Source of the DNA: Rhodopseudomonas palustris
GTDB taxonomy: Bacteria > Pseudomonadota > Alphaproteobacteria > Rhizobiales > Xanthobacteraceae
NCBI RefSeq assembly: GCF_013415845.1
Contig: NZ_CP058907.1
Coordinates: forward strand, 3,968,001-4,032,000
Length of the DNA stretch: 64,000 nucleotides
Reading direction: 5' to 3'
The translations under genes were made by a program, and so were the position numbers. This document shows, piece after piece, positions 43,984 through 55,608 of this stretch (its first letter is position 1; each line of letters begins with the position of its first letter). Below the pieces are notes generated by a model. The model did not search any database. It worked only from the letters and a program-made list of their open reading frames with translations, and had not been told where the DNA came from.

Positions 43984-45827
43984 CTCTGCTTCGACCGTTG
44001 CATCGCCGGCTTGTGCGTCGCGGCCTTCGCGGCCGAGAGGTTGTTGGCGGTGTTGATCAGCGCGATGTGGGTCAGCGCCTGCGGGAAATTGCCGGTCTGC
44101 CGCCGTTGTGCGGTGTCGTATTCCTCGGCCAGCAGGCCGAGATCGTTGGCGATGCCGGCGACACGATCGAACAGCTCCTTGGCGCGGTCGATCTCTCCGG
44201 CCAGCACATAGGCATCGGCGAGCCATAGGCTGCAGGCCAGAAACGCGCCCTCCTCCGTTTCGGTCGGATCCTGATTCTCGCGCGGATCGTGGCGCAGCAC
44301 GTAGCCGTCGCTCATCAGGCTGCGCTCGATTGCCTCCAGCGTGCCGAGCACCCGCGGATCCCGCGGCGGCAGGAAGCCGACCGCCGGGATCAGCAGCACC
44401 GAAGCGTCCAGCACCTTGGCGCCATAGTGCTCGACGAAGGCGTTCTGCTCGACATCGAAGCCGTTGGCGCAGACGTCCGCATGAATCTTCTCGCGCAAGG
44501 CGCGCCACTCGGCGACCGGCGCCTTCAGACCGAACTTCTCCGCGCTCTTGATGCCACGATCGAACGCCACCCAGGTCATGACCTTGGAGAAGACGTAGTG
44601 CTGGCGCGCACCGCGCCGCTCCCAGATGCCGCTGTCGGGCTGATCCCAGATCGTGGCGAGATGCTGCAGCACCTTGCACTCCAGCGCCCAGGACTCGCCA
44701 TCGAGCGCGAGATCCGCGTTGCGCCATTGATGGAAGGCATCGATCAGTTCGCCATAGACGTCAAGCTGCAGCTGCGCATGTGCGGCGTTGCCGATCCGCA
44801 CCGGCTGCGCGCCCTGATAGCCGGCAAGCCAATCGGCCTGCCATTCGAGCAGCCGGCGTTCGCCGTAGATGCCGTACATGATCTGCATGCTGGCCGGATT
44901 GCCGGCGACCGCGCGCAGCAGCCAATCGTGCCAGGCCGCTGCCTCTTCGGTGTAGCCGTTGTTCATCAGCGCGAACAGCGTGAAGGTGGCGTCGCGCAGC
45001 CAGCAGAACCGGTAGTCCCAATTGCGCGAGCCGCCGAGCTTCTCCGGCAGCGAGGTGGTCGGCGCCGCGACGATGCCGCCCGATGGCGCGAAGGTCAGCG
45101 CCTTCAGCGTGATCAACGACCGCATCACCAGCTCGCGATACTCGCCCTGATAGGTGCAGCGGCCGGACCATTCGGCCCAGAAATCCTCGGTGTCCTTCAG
45201 CGCTGCGATCGGATCGATCGCCTCCGGCACCGGCAGATGCGACGGCCCGTAGGTCATCACGAACGGGATCTGATCCCCCTCGCCGACTTCGAACTCCGCG
45301 ACCGTGGTCATGTCCTTGCCGTGGGTCGCCACCGGCGTCCTGAGGGCCAGCATGTCGGGCCCGCCGACCGCCAGCACCGCGCCGTCGTCGGTCCGCCGCA
45401 CCCACGGGATTGCCACGCCGTAGCCGAACCGGATCACCAGTTGCATCGCCACCTTGACCCGACCGCGATCCCCTCGCACCAGACGGACGACATCGGAGGC
45501 CGAGCCGCGTGGCGGCATGAAGTCGATCAGCGTGATGCTGCCGGTCGCGGTTTCGAACGTGGTTTCGAGGATCAGGCTGTCGCCGCGATAGCGCCGACTG
45601 CAACGCACGACCTCGTCGGCCGGCGCGATCTGCCAGCGGCCGTTGTCTTCATTGCCGAGCAACGCCGCGAAACAGGCCTCGGAATCGAACGACGGCCAGC
45701 ACAGCCAGTCGATCGAGCCATCGCGGCCGACCAGGGCTGCGGTCTCGCAGTCGCCGATCAGCGCATAGTCTTCGATCGGGCTCGGCAAATCGTCACCCCG
45801 CGATGCGGCGGTCGGCGGTCGCGGCAA
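43980..45827 (-). CDS. Glycoside hydrolase family 15 protein
   Basis: A 615-residue (alpha/alpha)6 barrel of the GH15 glucoamylase type: I-E-D-Y-A-L-I-G-D-C-E-T-A-A-L-V near the start, F-C-W-L-R-D-A-T-F near residue 270 and the catalytic general-acid segment E-E-G-A-F-L-A-C-S-L-W-L-A-D-A-Y near 530. It releases glucose from the ends of alpha-glucans, or trehalose in some members. There is no signal peptide, so it acts in the cytoplasm. The ATG at 45827 overlaps malQ; TTG at 45788 with GGGGTGA before it gives an N-terminus that matches family members better and may be the true start. Convergent with the HAD gene. Confidence 0.92.
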   Translation of the reverse strand: MPRPPTAASRGDDLPSPIEDYALIGDCETAALVGRDGSIDWLCWPSFDSEACFAALLGNEDNGRWQIAPADEVVRCSRRYRGDSLILETTFETATGSITLIDFMPPRGSASDVVRLVRGDRGRVKVAMQLVIRFGYGVAIPWVRRTDDGAVLAVGGPDMLALRTPVATHGKDMTTVAEFEVGEGDQIPFVMTYGPSHLPVPEAIDPIAALKDTEDFWAEWSGRCTYQGEYRELVMRSLITLKALTFAPSGGIVAAPTTSLPEKLGGSRNWDYRFCWLRDATFTLFALMNNGYTEEAAAWHDWLLRAVAGNPASMQIMYGIYGERRLLEWQADWLAGYQGAQPVRIGNAAHAQLQLDVYGELIDAFHQWRNADLALDGESWALECKVLQHLATIWDQPDSGIWERRGARQHYVFSKVMTWVAFDRGIKSAEKFGLKAPVAEWRALREKIHADVCANGFDVEQNAFVEHYGAKVLDASVLLIPAVGFLPPRDPRVLGTLEAIERSLMSDGYVLRHDPRENQDPTETEEGAFLACSLWLADAYVLAGEIDRAKELFDRVAGIANDLGLLAEEYDTAQRRQTGNFPQALTHIALINTANNLSAAKAATHKPAMQRSKQS

Positions 45828-47745
45828 GCAGCGCTTGGCGATTGATCACCGCGGCGATGTCTTCGATCGCCTTCGGCAGCCGCCGCCGCCAGTTCGGATG
45901 TTCCGACACCGTGCCGGGCACGTTGGGCTGATCGAGCACGCCCAGCAGATCTTCCAGCGCGATCGCCAGCAGCCGCGACGGCGTGCGCGCCAGGAACGTC
46001 AGCACCGCGTAGATGTCGTCCTGCTCGATGCCCTGATGGCGCAGCGCATCGCCGAGCATCACCAAAGCGTGGCGGCGGGAATCGTCGCTCTCGCCGGGAT
46101 CGACGCCGATCGATCGCTTCAGATGCAGATCGGTCGACGCGCGCCAGCCCGAATAGGTCGCGAGGTCATGGGTGTTGAAGGTGACCAGCGCGTTCGGCAG
46201 ATAGTGATCGAGGCCGAAGAACCAGCCCTGGTGGAAGTCGCGCTCGAACATCATCACGCGATACGACCAGACGCCCCAGGCCGCGAGCTGTTCGCGGAAG
46301 CCGTCGGGCACCGTGCCGAGATCCTCGCCGATCACCACGCAGCGCTGATCGACACTCTCCTGCGCGGTGACCGCGAGCAGCGCCTCGAACGGCATTCGCA
46401 CATAGACGCCCTGGTTGGCGGCAAAACCGTGCGGGACCAGATACAGCCGGTTGAGCCCGAGCACGTGATCGAGCCGGATCGCACCGGCATAGCGCATCGA
46501 TGCGCGCAGCATCTCGCGGAACGGCGCGAACCCGGTCAGCTCCAGCCCCGGCGCGTTGAACCCGGCAAGTCCCCAATTCTGGCCAGCGGTGTTGAGCGAA
46601 TCCGGCGGCGCGCCGACCGACAGCACCCGCGAGATCGCCGTCTGTTCGTTCCAGGCGTCGAAGCCCTCGCTCTGCACGCCCACCGCGACGTCGAGATACA
46701 GCCCGACGCGCATCCCGCGTTCGGCGGCGAGAGCCTGGCACGCGCGCAATTGTTCATCGGCGCACCATTGCGCAAATTCGATGAACTCGACCGCGCGGCC
46801 GTCCGGCCCTTCGCGCAGGCGGGCACAGCGCACGTCGTCGGGCCGCCGCCACTCGTCGGTCCAGTCCCACCACGGCGTCCCGAACTTGTGCCGCAGCACT
46901 TCGAAACACGCGAACCGCGTCAGCAGCGGCGCGCGCTCGGAGCGAAACGCCTCGAACGCCTCGCGCCGTCCGGGCTCAGGCGCGTCGCAGAATTTATCGA
47001 AAGCGGCGCGCAAGGCACGCCACTTCATCGTCGCCACCACGTTGTAGTCGATCAGTTCGCCGTCGCGCAGCGCCGCGATATCGACACCCGGCAGGTCGCT
47101 CAGCGAGAATTCCGGCAATCGCTCGACGTCGATGTACAGCGGATTGAGAAACATCCGGCTGTTCGGCGAATACGGGCTGCAATCATTCGGGCGGTCGTCG
47201 AACAGCGCGTGCAGCGGATTGAGGCCGACGCCGCCGGCGCCGAGCGCGGCCGCCAGCTCGATCAACTGCGACAGGTCGGTGAAGTCGCCGATGCCCCAGT
47301 TGCGTGCGGAGCGCAGGCTGTAGAGCTGCACGGCGATCAGCCAGGAGCGGTCGAACTCGCCGTTGAAGGCATGCGGCGGCGCGACCAAGAGCGGCACCTC
47401 CTCGGTGCGCCCGGATGCGTCGCTCAGCCGCAACCGGTGAGTACCGCTCGGCAGCCCCTGCGGCCAGGTGACGTTGCGCGCGTCAGCGGTGCCTTCCGCC
47501 AGCGTCGCTTCACCAGCAACGATCTGCCAGCGCACCGGCAACGCCGCCTGCGCGTCCAGATCGGAGCGGCATTCCTCGCCCTGCCGGATCACCACGATCC
47601 GGTCCAGCAACGGCCGCACCGCAGCTTCGGGCATGGCCTCGATAATCAGCGCCAACGCTTCCGGCGGCGTGACATGGCGACACCCCTGACCGTCATAAAA
47701 TTCGGTCTGGATGCCCAACTCGGCAGCTTTGGTGAATAAATCCAT
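45793..47745 (-). CDS. malQ: 4-alpha-glucanotransferase (GH77)
   Basis: The start M-D-L-F-T-K-A-A-E-L-G (47745) is chosen over 47763 because the first residues then match the family; 650 residues. Motifs include R-L-D-H-V-L-G-L-N-R-L (nucleophile Asp), G-E-D-L-G-T-V-P-D-G (acid/base Glu) and F-N-T-H-D-L-A-T. It transfers maltodextrin units between glucan chains. It is the first gene of the minus-strand pair with GH15, and its end overlaps the next gene. An EcfG-type promoter lies 72 bases upstream. Confidence 0.94.
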   Translation of the reverse strand: MDLFTKAAELGIQTEFYDGQGCRHVTPPEALALIIEAMPEAAVRPLLDRIVVIRQGEECRSDLDAQAALPVRWQIVAGEATLAEGTADARNVTWPQGLPSGTHRLRLSDASGRTEEVPLLVAPPHAFNGEFDRSWLIAVQLYSLRSARNWGIGDFTDLSQLIELAAALGAGGVGLNPLHALFDDRPNDCSPYSPNSRMFLNPLYIDVERLPEFSLSDLPGVDIAALRDGELIDYNVVATMKWRALRAAFDKFCDAPEPGRREAFEAFRSERAPLLTRFACFEVLRHKFGTPWWDWTDEWRRPDDVRCARLREGPDGRAVEFIEFAQWCADEQLRACQALAAERGMRVGLYLDVAVGVQSEGFDAWNEQTAISRVLSVGAPPDSLNTAGQNWGLAGFNAPGLELTGFAPFREMLRASMRYAGAIRLDHVLGLNRLYLVPHGFAANQGVYVRMPFEALLAVTAQESVDQRCVVIGEDLGTVPDGFREQLAAWGVWSYRVMMFERDFHQGWFFGLDHYLPNALVTFNTHDLATYSGWRASTDLHLKRSIGVDPGESDDSRRHALVMLGDALRHQGIEQDDIYAVLTFLARTPSRLLAIALEDLLGVLDQPNVPGTVSEHPNWRRRLPKAIEDIAAVINRQALLAATADRRIAG

Positions 47746-47816
47746 AAGGCACGCTATCTGCACGCCGCGCAGGGTGCGCCGCGAATCCGCCTGTCGCCGA
47801 CAGGATAGTCATATCG

Positions 47817-47841
47817 AACGCGATTGCGTAGGGTGAGTTCC
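47817..47841 (-). promoter_or_regulatory. EcfG-type promoter for malQ
   Basis: On the minus strand GGAAC (47841-47837) and CGTT (47820-47817) are separated by exactly 16 bases, a perfect match to the consensus for the alphaproteobacterial general-stress sigma factor EcfG. It predicts a leader of about 60 bases to the malQ start. Confidence 0.75.
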
Positions 47842-47953
47842 ATTGGAACCAGGGCCGTTCGAGAAGCTTTGTAATCGAGAACCGCCCGGTTCACTATGGG
47901 ACGAGTGTCCTAGATCGTGGGCATCACCTTTACTCAATCGATCGTGGGCTATT

Positions 47954-49909
47954 GTGAACAAGTCGACACAAACGCTTCAAGCCGCCGCTCACGGCGGCGC
48001 TTTTCACATCGAAGACATCTATCCGCTGATCGACGGCGGACGCTTTGCGGTGAAGCGGATCGTCGGCGAGCCGATTGAGGTTTGGGCCGACATCTATCGC
48101 GACGGCCATGAGGTCATCGCCGCGGCCCTGATCTGGCGCCGCGAGCAGGACAGCGCCTGGCAACGCGTGCCAATGACGCATGTCGTCAACGATCGCTGGT
48201 CGGCGACCTTCACGCCGCAGCAGCTCGGCCGTCACATTTATGCGATCGAAGCCTGGACCGACGAATTCGCAACTTGGCGTCACGGCGCCGAGCTGAAGCT
48301 GAAGGCCGGCCAGGATCTATCGCTCGACGCACTCGAAGGCGCGGGCCTGCTGACCAAGGCACAAACCGACGATCCAGAAGTGCTGCGGCTGATTCAGCAG
48401 CGCTGCGAAGAATATCTACGGACCGGTGATATCACGCCGCTGCTCTCGCCGGAATTGCGCGACGCGATGGCGACCAGTCAGGTGCGGCAAGACCTCACGC
48501 GCACCGATCCGCTGCCGCTGACGATCGACCGGCCGCGTGCCCGCTACGGCGCCTGGTACGAGATGGTGCCGCGCAGCCAGAGCTCCGAGCCCGGCCGCCA
48601 CGGCACCTTCCGCGACTGCATCGCCCGGCTGCCGGACGTCGCCGCGATGGGCTTCGACGTGGTGTATTTCACCCCGATCCATCCGATCGGCGCCACCAAC
48701 CGCAAGGGCCGCAACAACGCGCTGAAGGCCGAGCCCGGCGATCCGGGCAGCCCCTATGCGATCGGCGCCGAGCACGGCGGACATGATGCGATTCACCCGG
48801 AGCTCGGCACGCTGGCAGACTTCCGCGCCTTTATCGATGCCTGCGAGGTCGTCGGCATCGAGGTTGCGCTCGACATCGCCGTGCAGTGCTCGCCGGATCA
48901 TCCGTGGCTGAAGCAGCATCCGGACTGGTTCAAGCGCCGTCCCGACGGCTCGATGAAATACGCCGAGAACCCGCCGAAGAAATACGAAGACATCGTCAAC
49001 CCGGATTTCTCTTGCGAAGACGCCGGTTCGCTGTGGAACGCGCTGCGCGACGTCATCCTGTTCTGGGCCGAACAGGGCGTGAAGATCTTCCGGGTCGACA
49101 ATCCCCACACCAAGCCGCTGCGGTTCTGGGAATGGCTGATCCGCGAGGTGCAGCTTCGTCACCCCGACGTCATCTTCCTGGCTGAAGCCTTCACCCGCCC
49201 GAAGCTGATGAAGGGGCTGGCCAAGCTCGGCTTCACCCAGTCCTATACTTACTTCACCTGGCGCACTCAGAAGTGGGAGATCGAGCAATATTTGCGCGAG
49301 CTCACCGACTATCCCGAACGCGACTTCTACCGGCCGAACTTCTTCACCAATACGCCGGACATCCTGCCCTTCCACCTACAGGGCGGCGAGCCGTGGATGT
49401 TCAAGTCGCGCCTCGTTCTCGCCGCAACGCTGTCATCGACCTATGGCATCTACAACGGCTTCGAGCTGCTCGAGCACGAGCCGATCCCCGGCAAGGAAGA
49501 GTATCTCGATTCCGAAAAATACGAGATCAAGGTGCGCGACTGGGACAAGCCGGGCAACATCAAGCCGTACATTCGCGACATCAACCGCATCCGCGGCGCC
49601 AACCCGGCCTTGCAGCAGACCAGCAATCTTCGCTTCCTCGAGGTGCAGGACCCGAATGTGACCGGCTTCGTCAAGACATCGGTCGACGGCACCAGTGCGG
49701 TCGCGGTGGCGATCGCGCTCAGCAGCGACTACCATGAATTTTGGCTGCCGCTCGGCGACGTCCAGATCGAGGTTGCCGGCGAGCGACGACCGGTCGCTGC
49801 GGTCGAGAACCTGCTGACTGGCGAGCGCCACGCGCTCGATTGGGGCGGGATCAACCTGCGGATCGATCCGCATCGTGACCCGGCGCTGCTGTTCCGTTGC
49901 CTGGCGTGA
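47954..49909 (+). CDS. glgE: Alpha-1,4-glucan:maltose-1-phosphate maltosyltransferase
   Basis: GTG at 47954 gives 651 residues, starting M-N-K-S-T-Q. The N-terminal region resembles other GlgE proteins ([11 protein letters not shown]). The GH13_3 core has [10 protein letters not shown] (nucleophile Asp) and [10 protein letters not shown] (Glu). GlgE extends glucan from alpha-maltose-1-phosphate with release of phosphate. It lies 10 bases before the trehalose synthase-maltokinase gene, which makes its substrate. Earlier in-frame starts would extend into the promoter region. Confidence 0.94.
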   Translation: MNKSTQTLQAAAHGGAFHIEDIYPLIDGGRFAVKRIVGEPIEVWADIYRDGHEVIAAALIWRREQDSAWQRVPMTHVVNDRWSATFTPQQLGRHIYAIEAWTDEFATWRHGAELKLKAGQDLSLDALEGAGLLTKAQTDDPEVLRLIQQRCEEYLRTGDITPLLSPELRDAMATSQVRQDLTRTDPLPLTIDRPRARYGAWYEMVPRSQSSEPGRHGTFRDCIARLPDVAAMGFDVVYFTPIHPIGATNRKGRNNALKAEPGDPGSPYAIGAEHGGHDAIHPELGTLADFRAFIDACEVVGIEVALDIAVQCSPDHPWLKQHPDWFKRRPDGSMKYAENPPKKYEDIVNPDFSCEDAGSLWNALRDVILFWAEQGVKIFRVDNPHTKPLRFWEWLIREVQLRHPDVIFLAEAFTRPKLMKGLAKLGFTQSYTYFTWRTQKWEIEQYLRELTDYPERDFYRPNFFTNTPDILPFHLQGGEPWMFKSRLVLAATLSSTYGIYNGFELLEHEPIPGKEEYLDSEKYEIKVRDWDKPGNIKPYIRDINRIRGANPALQQTSNLRFLEVQDPNVTGFVKTSVDGTSAVAVAIALSSDYHEFWLPLGDVQIEVAGERRPVAAVENLLTGERHALDWGGINLRIDPHRDPALLFRCLA

Positions 49910-49919
49910 GTGCGGAAGC

Positions 49920-52900
49920 ATGAATAAAATGACATCGATCGCCCCGAGCGACAGACCGGACGCGGAAACTTCCGACGAACTCTGGTACAAAGACGCCATC
50001 ATCTACCAGTTGCACGTCAAGGCGTTCGCCGACAGCAACAATGACGGCATCGGCGACTTCGCGGGTCTCACCGAGAAGCTGGATTATCTGCAGGAGCTCG
50101 GCGTCAACACGCTGTGGCTGCTGCCGTTCTATCCCTCACCGCAGCGCGACGACGGCTACGACATCGCCGACTACGGATCGATCAATCCCGACTTCGGCAC
50201 GATGAAGGACTTCCGCCGCTTCATCGTCGAGGCCAAGAAGCGCAATCTCCGGGTCATCACCGAGCTGGTCATCAACCACACCTCGGATCAGCACGCCTGG
50301 TTCAAGCGGGCGCGGCGCAGCCCGAAGGACTCCAGCGCGCGCGACTGGTACGTCTGGAGCGACACCGACCAGAAATATCTCGGTACCCGGATCATTTTCA
50401 CCGACACCGAGAAATCGAACTGGACCTGGGATCCCGAGGCTGGCCAGTATTACTGGCACCGGTTCTTCTCGCACCAGCCCGATCTCAACTTCGACAATCC
50501 GCGCGTCGTCAGCGCCGTGGTCAAGGTGATGAAACGCTGGCTCGACACCGGCGTCGACGGCTTCCGGCTCGACGCGATCCCGTATCTGTGCGAGCGCGAC
50601 GGCACCAACAACGAGAACCTTCCCGAGACCCACGCCGTCATCAAGCGGCTGCGCGCCGAACTTGATGCCTACGCCAAGGGCAAGCTGCTGCTCGCCGAGG
50701 CCAATCAATGGCCGGAGGACGTTCAGCAGTATTTCGGCGATGGCGACGAATGCCACATGGCCTACCACTTCCCACTGATGCCGCGGATCTATATGGCGAT
50801 CGCGCAGGAAGACCGCTTCCCGATCACCGACATCATGCGGCAGACGCCGGAGATCCCGGCGAACTGCCAGTGGGCGATGTTCCTGCGCAACCACGACGAG
50901 CTGACGCTCGAAATGGTCACCGACGTCGAGCGCGACTATCTGTGGAAGACCTACGCAGCCGATCCGCGAGCGCGGATCAACGTCGGCATCCGTCGCCGCC
51001 TCGCGCCGCTGATGGACAATGATCGCCGCAAGATCGAACTAATGAACTCGCTGCTGATGTCTTTCCCCGGCACGCCGATCATCTACTATGGCGACGAAAT
51101 CGGCATGGGCGACAACATCTATCTCGGCGACCGCAACGGCGTGCGGACACCGATGCAGTGGTCGCCTGACCGCAACGGTGGATTTTCGCGGGCCGACCCG
51201 GCGCGGCTGTACGCGCCGCCGATCATGGACCCGGTGTACGGCTACGCCTCGGTCAACGTCGAAGCCCAGCAGCGCAGCCTGTCGTCGTTGCTGAGCGCGA
51301 TGAAGCGCTTGATCGCGGTGCGCAAATCGACGCCGGCGTTCGGCCGCGGCAGCATCACCTTCATCCGTCCGAGCAACCGCGCGGTGATTGCCTACGTTCG
51401 CCAATACAAGGACGAGGTCATTCTGTGCGTCGCCAATCTGTCGCGTGCCGCGCAGGCGACAGAACTCGACCTGTCGCCGTGGAAGGACCGCGTGCCGCAG
51501 GAGATGCTCGGCCGCACCAAATTCCCGCCGATCGGCGATCCGGCCTACATGATCACGCTGGCGCCCTTCGGCTTCTACTGGTTCAAGCTGCAGGAGCCCG
51601 GCACGGCCGCGCATGTCGCGCCGGTCTCCACCGTGCCTGAATTCGTCACGCTGGTGGTGCCGCTCGGTTCGACCTGGATGACGCTCGGCCGCACCCGCTC
51701 GATGTTCGAGCACGAGGTGCTGCCGACCTTCCTGTCCCGCACCCGCTGGTTTCCGGAGCGCAATCCGCGGGCGATCCATCCGCGGCTCACCTCGGCGATT
51801 CCGTTCGCCAATGACGGCGACAACCGTCCGTGGCTGGCGTTCTTCGAGGCCACGCAGCGGGGGACGACGGCGCGTTATCTGCTGCCGATGCAGATCGACT
51901 GGGTGCGGTTCGACCGCGAACGCTACAATCCGCGGGCCTATGCGGCGGTGCGCCAAGGCGCCCGCGAAGGTACCCTGCTCGATGTCGCCGCCGATCCGTC
52001 GTTCATCGACTTGCTGTTGGAGAACGTCCGCGGCGCCGTCACCGTGACTGGCGATAACGGCGACCGGCTGGAATTCCGCCCTGGGTCCAAGCTCGCGGAG
52101 CGGCCAGCCGGACCGTTCCAGAACATTCGCGCGGTCGAAACCGAGCAGTCGAATTCGACCGCACTGGTCGACGGCGACTACGTCGTCAAACTGTATCGGC
52201 GGCTGCAGATCGGCATCAATCCCGAGCTGGAGATGGGGCGCTTCCTCACCGAGGTCGCCGGCTATGCCAACACCCCGGCCCTGCTCGGCAGCGTCGAGCT
52301 GATCGAAGGCGACAAGACCAGCGCGGTCGCGGTGGTGCACGAATTCGCCCGCAATCAGGGCGACGGCTGGACCGTCACCTCCGGCTATCTCGATCGCTAC
52401 ATCGACGAACAACGCGTGCTGAGCCGCGCCGAGGAAAAGACCGAGAGCGATCAGCTCGCGCCCTATCTGCATTTCATGCAGCAGACCGGCAAGCGGGTCG
52501 CGGAGATGCACATCGCGCTCGCCAGCCATCCCGAGGTGCCGGACTTCGCCCCGGAGCCGATCACCCTCGACGCCTCGCGCGACTGGGCCGAAACCGTTGC
52601 GGCATCCGCCGACCGGATGCTCGACGAACTGCGGCGCCGGCGCGACACGCTGAAGGAAGGCGACCGGACGCTGGTCGACGAACTGCTGGCGGCCCGCGAC
52701 GTGCTGATGTCCCGCATCCACGGCCTGCTCGGCGACGACGGCGGCCTGAACATCCGCCATCACGGCGACTTCCATCTCGGACAGATGTTGATCGTCAAGG
52801 ATGACATCTACATCATCGACTTCGAAGGTGAGCCGCGCCGCACCTTGGACGAACGCCGCGCCAAAGCACCGGCGGCTCGCGACGTGGCCGGGCTGATCCG

Positions 52901-53222
52901 GTCGATCGACTATTCGACGACCGCCGCTCTCGAGCGAGCGCTGAAAGCAGCCTCCGACGAGCCCGGCCGACTGACCGAGGCGCTCGACCTGTGGCGGATC
53001 CGCGCCACAGGCGCGTTCCTGGACGCCTATCGCCAAACCATGGGCGACAGCCCGGTGTGGCCGGCGGATATCGCGGCCGCCGACCGGGTGCTCGACTTCT
53101 TCCTGATTGAAAAGGCGCTGTACGAGATCGACTACGAGATCGCGCATCGTCCCGACTGGGTGCGTGTGCCGCTGGCCGGCATTCTCCGTATCCTGTCGCC
53201 GCCTCCCGAGGAGCTTCCATGA
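49920..53222 (+). CDS. treS: Trehalose synthase fused to maltokinase
   Basis: The ATG at 49920 gives 1100 residues. Residues about 20-560 are a GH13_16 trehalose synthase ([20 protein letters not shown] with the Asp nucleophile, [18 protein letters not shown]). Residues 640-1095 are a maltokinase of the Pep2 type with a kinase-like H-G-D-F-H-L-G-Q motif and D-F-E-G-E-P metal site. The protein isomerises trehalose to maltose and phosphorylates it at C1 with ATP, giving the GlgE substrate. Its stop overlaps the glgB start by four bases. Confidence 0.95.
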   Translation: MNKMTSIAPSDRPDAETSDELWYKDAIIYQLHVKAFADSNNDGIGDFAGLTEKLDYLQELGVNTLWLLPFYPSPQRDDGYDIADYGSINPDFGTMKDFRRFIVEAKKRNLRVITELVINHTSDQHAWFKRARRSPKDSSARDWYVWSDTDQKYLGTRIIFTDTEKSNWTWDPEAGQYYWHRFFSHQPDLNFDNPRVVSAVVKVMKRWLDTGVDGFRLDAIPYLCERDGTNNENLPETHAVIKRLRAELDAYAKGKLLLAEANQWPEDVQQYFGDGDECHMAYHFPLMPRIYMAIAQEDRFPITDIMRQTPEIPANCQWAMFLRNHDELTLEMVTDVERDYLWKTYAADPRARINVGIRRRLAPLMDNDRRKIELMNSLLMSFPGTPIIYYGDEIGMGDNIYLGDRNGVRTPMQWSPDRNGGFSRADPARLYAPPIMDPVYGYASVNVEAQQRSLSSLLSAMKRLIAVRKSTPAFGRGSITFIRPSNRAVIAYVRQYKDEVILCVANLSRAAQATELDLSPWKDRVPQEMLGRTKFPPIGDPAYMITLAPFGFYWFKLQEPGTAAHVAPVSTVPEFVTLVVPLGSTWMTLGRTRSMFEHEVLPTFLSRTRWFPERNPRAIHPRLTSAIPFANDGDNRPWLAFFEATQRGTTARYLLPMQIDWVRFDRERYNPRAYAAVRQGAREGTLLDVAADPSFIDLLLENVRGAVTVTGDNGDRLEFRPGSKLAERPAGPFQNIRAVETEQSNSTALVDGDYVVKLYRRLQIGINPELEMGRFLTEVAGYANTPALLGSVELIEGDKTSAVAVVHEFARNQGDGWTVTSGYLDRYIDEQRVLSRAEEKTESDQLAPYLHFMQQTGKRVAEMHIALASHPEVPDFAPEPITLDASRDWAETVAASADRMLDELRRRRDTLKEGDRTLVDELLAARDVLMSRIHGLLGDDGGLNIRHHGDFHLGQMLIVKDDIYIIDFEGEPRRTLDERRAKAPAARDVAGLIRSIDYSTTAALERALKAASDEPGRLTEALDLWRIRATGAFLDAYRQTMGDSPVWPADIAAADRVLDFFLIEKALYEIDYEIAHRPDWVRVPLAGILRILSPPPEELP

Positions 53223-55369
53223 CCGTGCAATTGAGCGACGAAGCCTACGCAGTTGTCGAAGGCCGTCATGCCGATCCATTCCGCTATCTCGGCGCACACC
53301 CTGAGGAGGGCGCCACCATGGTGCGCGTGCTGCTGCCGGATGCCGTTGCGGTCGAGGTGATCGGCGACAATGGCGACGTCGCGCCGCTCGACCAGGCGCA
53401 TCCGGCCGGCCTGTTCGTCGGACCTCTGCCCGGCGCTTCGCCGCGCTATACGCTGCGCGCACGGTTCGGCGACACCACGGTCGAGCTGCAGGACCCCTAC
53501 CGCTTCCCGCCGATCCTCAGCGACTTCGATCTCTATCTGCTCGGCGAAGGCACGGACCAGCGGCTTTACGACAAGCTTGGCGCCCATCCGATGGAGCTGG
53601 AAGGTGTCGCCGGCGTCGGCTTCGTGGTGCTGGCGCCGAACGCGCGCCGCGTCAGCGTGGTCGGCGATTTCAACTTCTGGAATCCGCTGCGCCACCAGAT
53701 GCGGGTGCGCGGCAACGGCTATTGGGAGCTGTTTGTCCCGGGCGCCCGCGCCGGCGATCACTACAAGTTCGATCTCACGGGACAGCACGGCGAACAACTG
53801 CCGCAGAAGGCCGACCCCCTGGCATTCGCCGCCGAGCTGCGACCGAAGACCGCCTCGATCGTGGTCGACGCCACCACGCTGCCACGACCGCGACCGGCAC
53901 CGGATAACATCAACGCGCTGTCGGCGCCGATGTCGATCTACGAGGTGCATCTCGGCTCGTGGCGTCGCAAGGAAGGCGACCAGTGGCTGACCTATCGCGA
54001 ACTCGCCGAGCAACTGCCGGCCTATGTCCGCGACATGGGCTTCACCCACGTCGAATTCCTGCCGGTCAGCGAGCATCCGTTCGACGGCTCGTGGGGCTAT
54101 CAGCCGACCGGCCTGTACGCGCCGACCTCGCGCTTCGGCTCGCCCGAGGATTTCTGCGCACTGGTCGACGCCTGCCATGCCGCGGGCATCGGCGTGATCC
54201 TCGACTGGGTGCCGGGCCATTTCCCGGACGATCCGCACGGCCTCGGCAATTTCGACGGCACAGCGCTGTACGAGCACGCCAACCCGATGCAAGGGCGGCA
54301 TCTCGACTGGGGCACGCTGATCTACAATTACGGGCGAACCGAGGTCGTCAATTTCCTCACCGCGAACGCGCTGTTCTGGCTGGAGCGTTACGGCATCGAC
54401 GGGCTGCGCGTCGATGCGGTGGCCTCGATGCTGTACCTCGATTACAGCCGCCCGGCCGGCGGCTGGATCCCGAACAAATTCGGCGGCCGTGAGAACATCG
54501 AGGCGATCGACTTCATTCGCCGCTTCAACACTGAAGTGTACGGCAAATTCCCGCACGCCACCACCGCAGCGGAGGAATCCACCGCCTGGCCGCAGGTGTC
54601 GCGCCCGATCGAATTCGGCGGGCTCGGATTCGGCTACAAGTGGAACATGGGGTGGATGCACGATACGCTGAACTACATCAGCAAGGATCCGATTCACCGC
54701 AAATATCATCACGGCCAGATCCTGTTCGGACTGCACTACGCGTTCTCGGAGAATTTCATTCTGCCGCTGTCGCACGACGAGGTCGTTCACGGCAAACGCT
54801 CGATCCTCGGCCGGATGCCGGGCGATGAGTGGCAACGCTTTGCGAATCTACGCGCCTACTATGCGTTCATGTTCGGGCACCCCGGCAAGAAGCTGCTGTT
54901 CATGGGCAGCGAGTTCGGCCAGGAGCGCGAATGGAGCCACGATCGCTCGCTCGACTGGCATCTGCTGGAATATCCGAAATATTCCGGCATCCAGGCGTTG
55001 CTGCGCGACCTCAACAAGCTGTACAGGTCGCTGCCGGCGCTGCATCAGCTGGATTGCGATCCGTTCGGCTTCGACTGGCTGATCACCGAAGACGCCAATC
55101 GCAACGTGTTCGCCTGGATGCGCAAGGGCAACGATACCCGCGCCCGCTGTCTGGTGATCGTCAACTTCTCACCGAACGTCTACCAGGACTATCGCGTCCG
55201 CGTGCCGTTCCCCGGTCGCTGGCGCGAAGTGTTCAATTCGGACTCGGCCGGCTACGGCGGCAGCAATGTCGGCAATGGCGGCGAAGTCCGCACCCTGGAG
55301 GGTCTGGTGCCTGAGCTGAGCCTGACGATCCCGCCGCTGGCCGCGATCTTCCTGACGCCGGAGGATTGA
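53219..55369 (+). CDS. glgB: 1,4-alpha-glucan branching enzyme
   Basis: This is a 716-residue GH13_9 enzyme starting in the treS stop region (ATGA). It has N-terminal CBM48-like modules, Y-E-V-H-L-G-S-W near residue 240, [13 protein letters not shown] near 395 (nucleophile Asp), A-E-E-S-T-A-W near 450 (Glu) and [12 protein letters not shown] near 516. It makes alpha-1,6 branches in the glucan made by GlgE. The order glgE-treS-glgB forms one coupled operon and ends at a terminator. Confidence 0.96.
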   Translation: MTVQLSDEAYAVVEGRHADPFRYLGAHPEEGATMVRVLLPDAVAVEVIGDNGDVAPLDQAHPAGLFVGPLPGASPRYTLRARFGDTTVELQDPYRFPPILSDFDLYLLGEGTDQRLYDKLGAHPMELEGVAGVGFVVLAPNARRVSVVGDFNFWNPLRHQMRVRGNGYWELFVPGARAGDHYKFDLTGQHGEQLPQKADPLAFAAELRPKTASIVVDATTLPRPRPAPDNINALSAPMSIYEVHLGSWRRKEGDQWLTYRELAEQLPAYVRDMGFTHVEFLPVSEHPFDGSWGYQPTGLYAPTSRFGSPEDFCALVDACHAAGIGVILDWVPGHFPDDPHGLGNFDGTALYEHANPMQGRHLDWGTLIYNYGRTEVVNFLTANALFWLERYGIDGLRVDAVASMLYLDYSRPAGGWIPNKFGGRENIEAIDFIRRFNTEVYGKFPHATTAAEESTAWPQVSRPIEFGGLGFGYKWNMGWMHDTLNYISKDPIHRKYHHGQILFGLHYAFSENFILPLSHDEVVHGKRSILGRMPGDEWQRFANLRAYYAFMFGHPGKKLLFMGSEFGQEREWSHDRSLDWHLLEYPKYSGIQALLRDLNKLYRSLPALHQLDCDPFGFDWLITEDANRNVFAWMRKGNDTRARCLVIVNFSPNVYQDYRVRVPFPGRWREVFNSDSAGYGGSNVGNGGEVRTLEGLVPELSLTIPPLAAIFLTPED

Positions 55370-55473
55370 TTCCTGGGAGGCGCGCAGCGCCAAGCTCGCG
55401 CTCGTTCCGGAAGCGGCGGCCGAGTATCGGTTGATCTCGACACAATCCCGAACGCTTCAATGTGACGGTTTGG

Positions 55474-55501
55474 CGATGCCCGCGCGATCGGGCATCGTTT
55501 T
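55474..55501 (+). terminator. Rho-independent terminator after glgB
   Basis: A perfect nine-base stem (CGATGCCCG at 55474-55482, CGGGCATCG at 55489-55497) is followed by four T. It ends the glgE-treS-glgB transcript and separates it from glgX. Confidence 0.8.
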
Positions 55502-55539
55502 GCACAAAGCCACGTCAGAATGGCAGATTTACTAGTGTT

Positions 55540-55553
55540 CTTCGATTTCGAAG
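55540..55553 (+). promoter_or_regulatory. Palindrome before glgX
   Basis: CTTCGA-TT-TCGAAG is perfect and lies 56 bases before the glgX start, within the expected promoter region. A regulator site is possible but unassigned. Confidence 0.3.
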
Positions 55554-55608
55554 TTCGCTAACAAAGACAGTCGCAGGCTATGCGAACTTCGTGATCGGGA
55601 CACTCGCT

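Noticed and set aside
51039..53462. 807-codon minus-strand frame over treS
   Set aside because: Composition artefact opposite a gene with complete trehalose synthase and maltokinase motifs.
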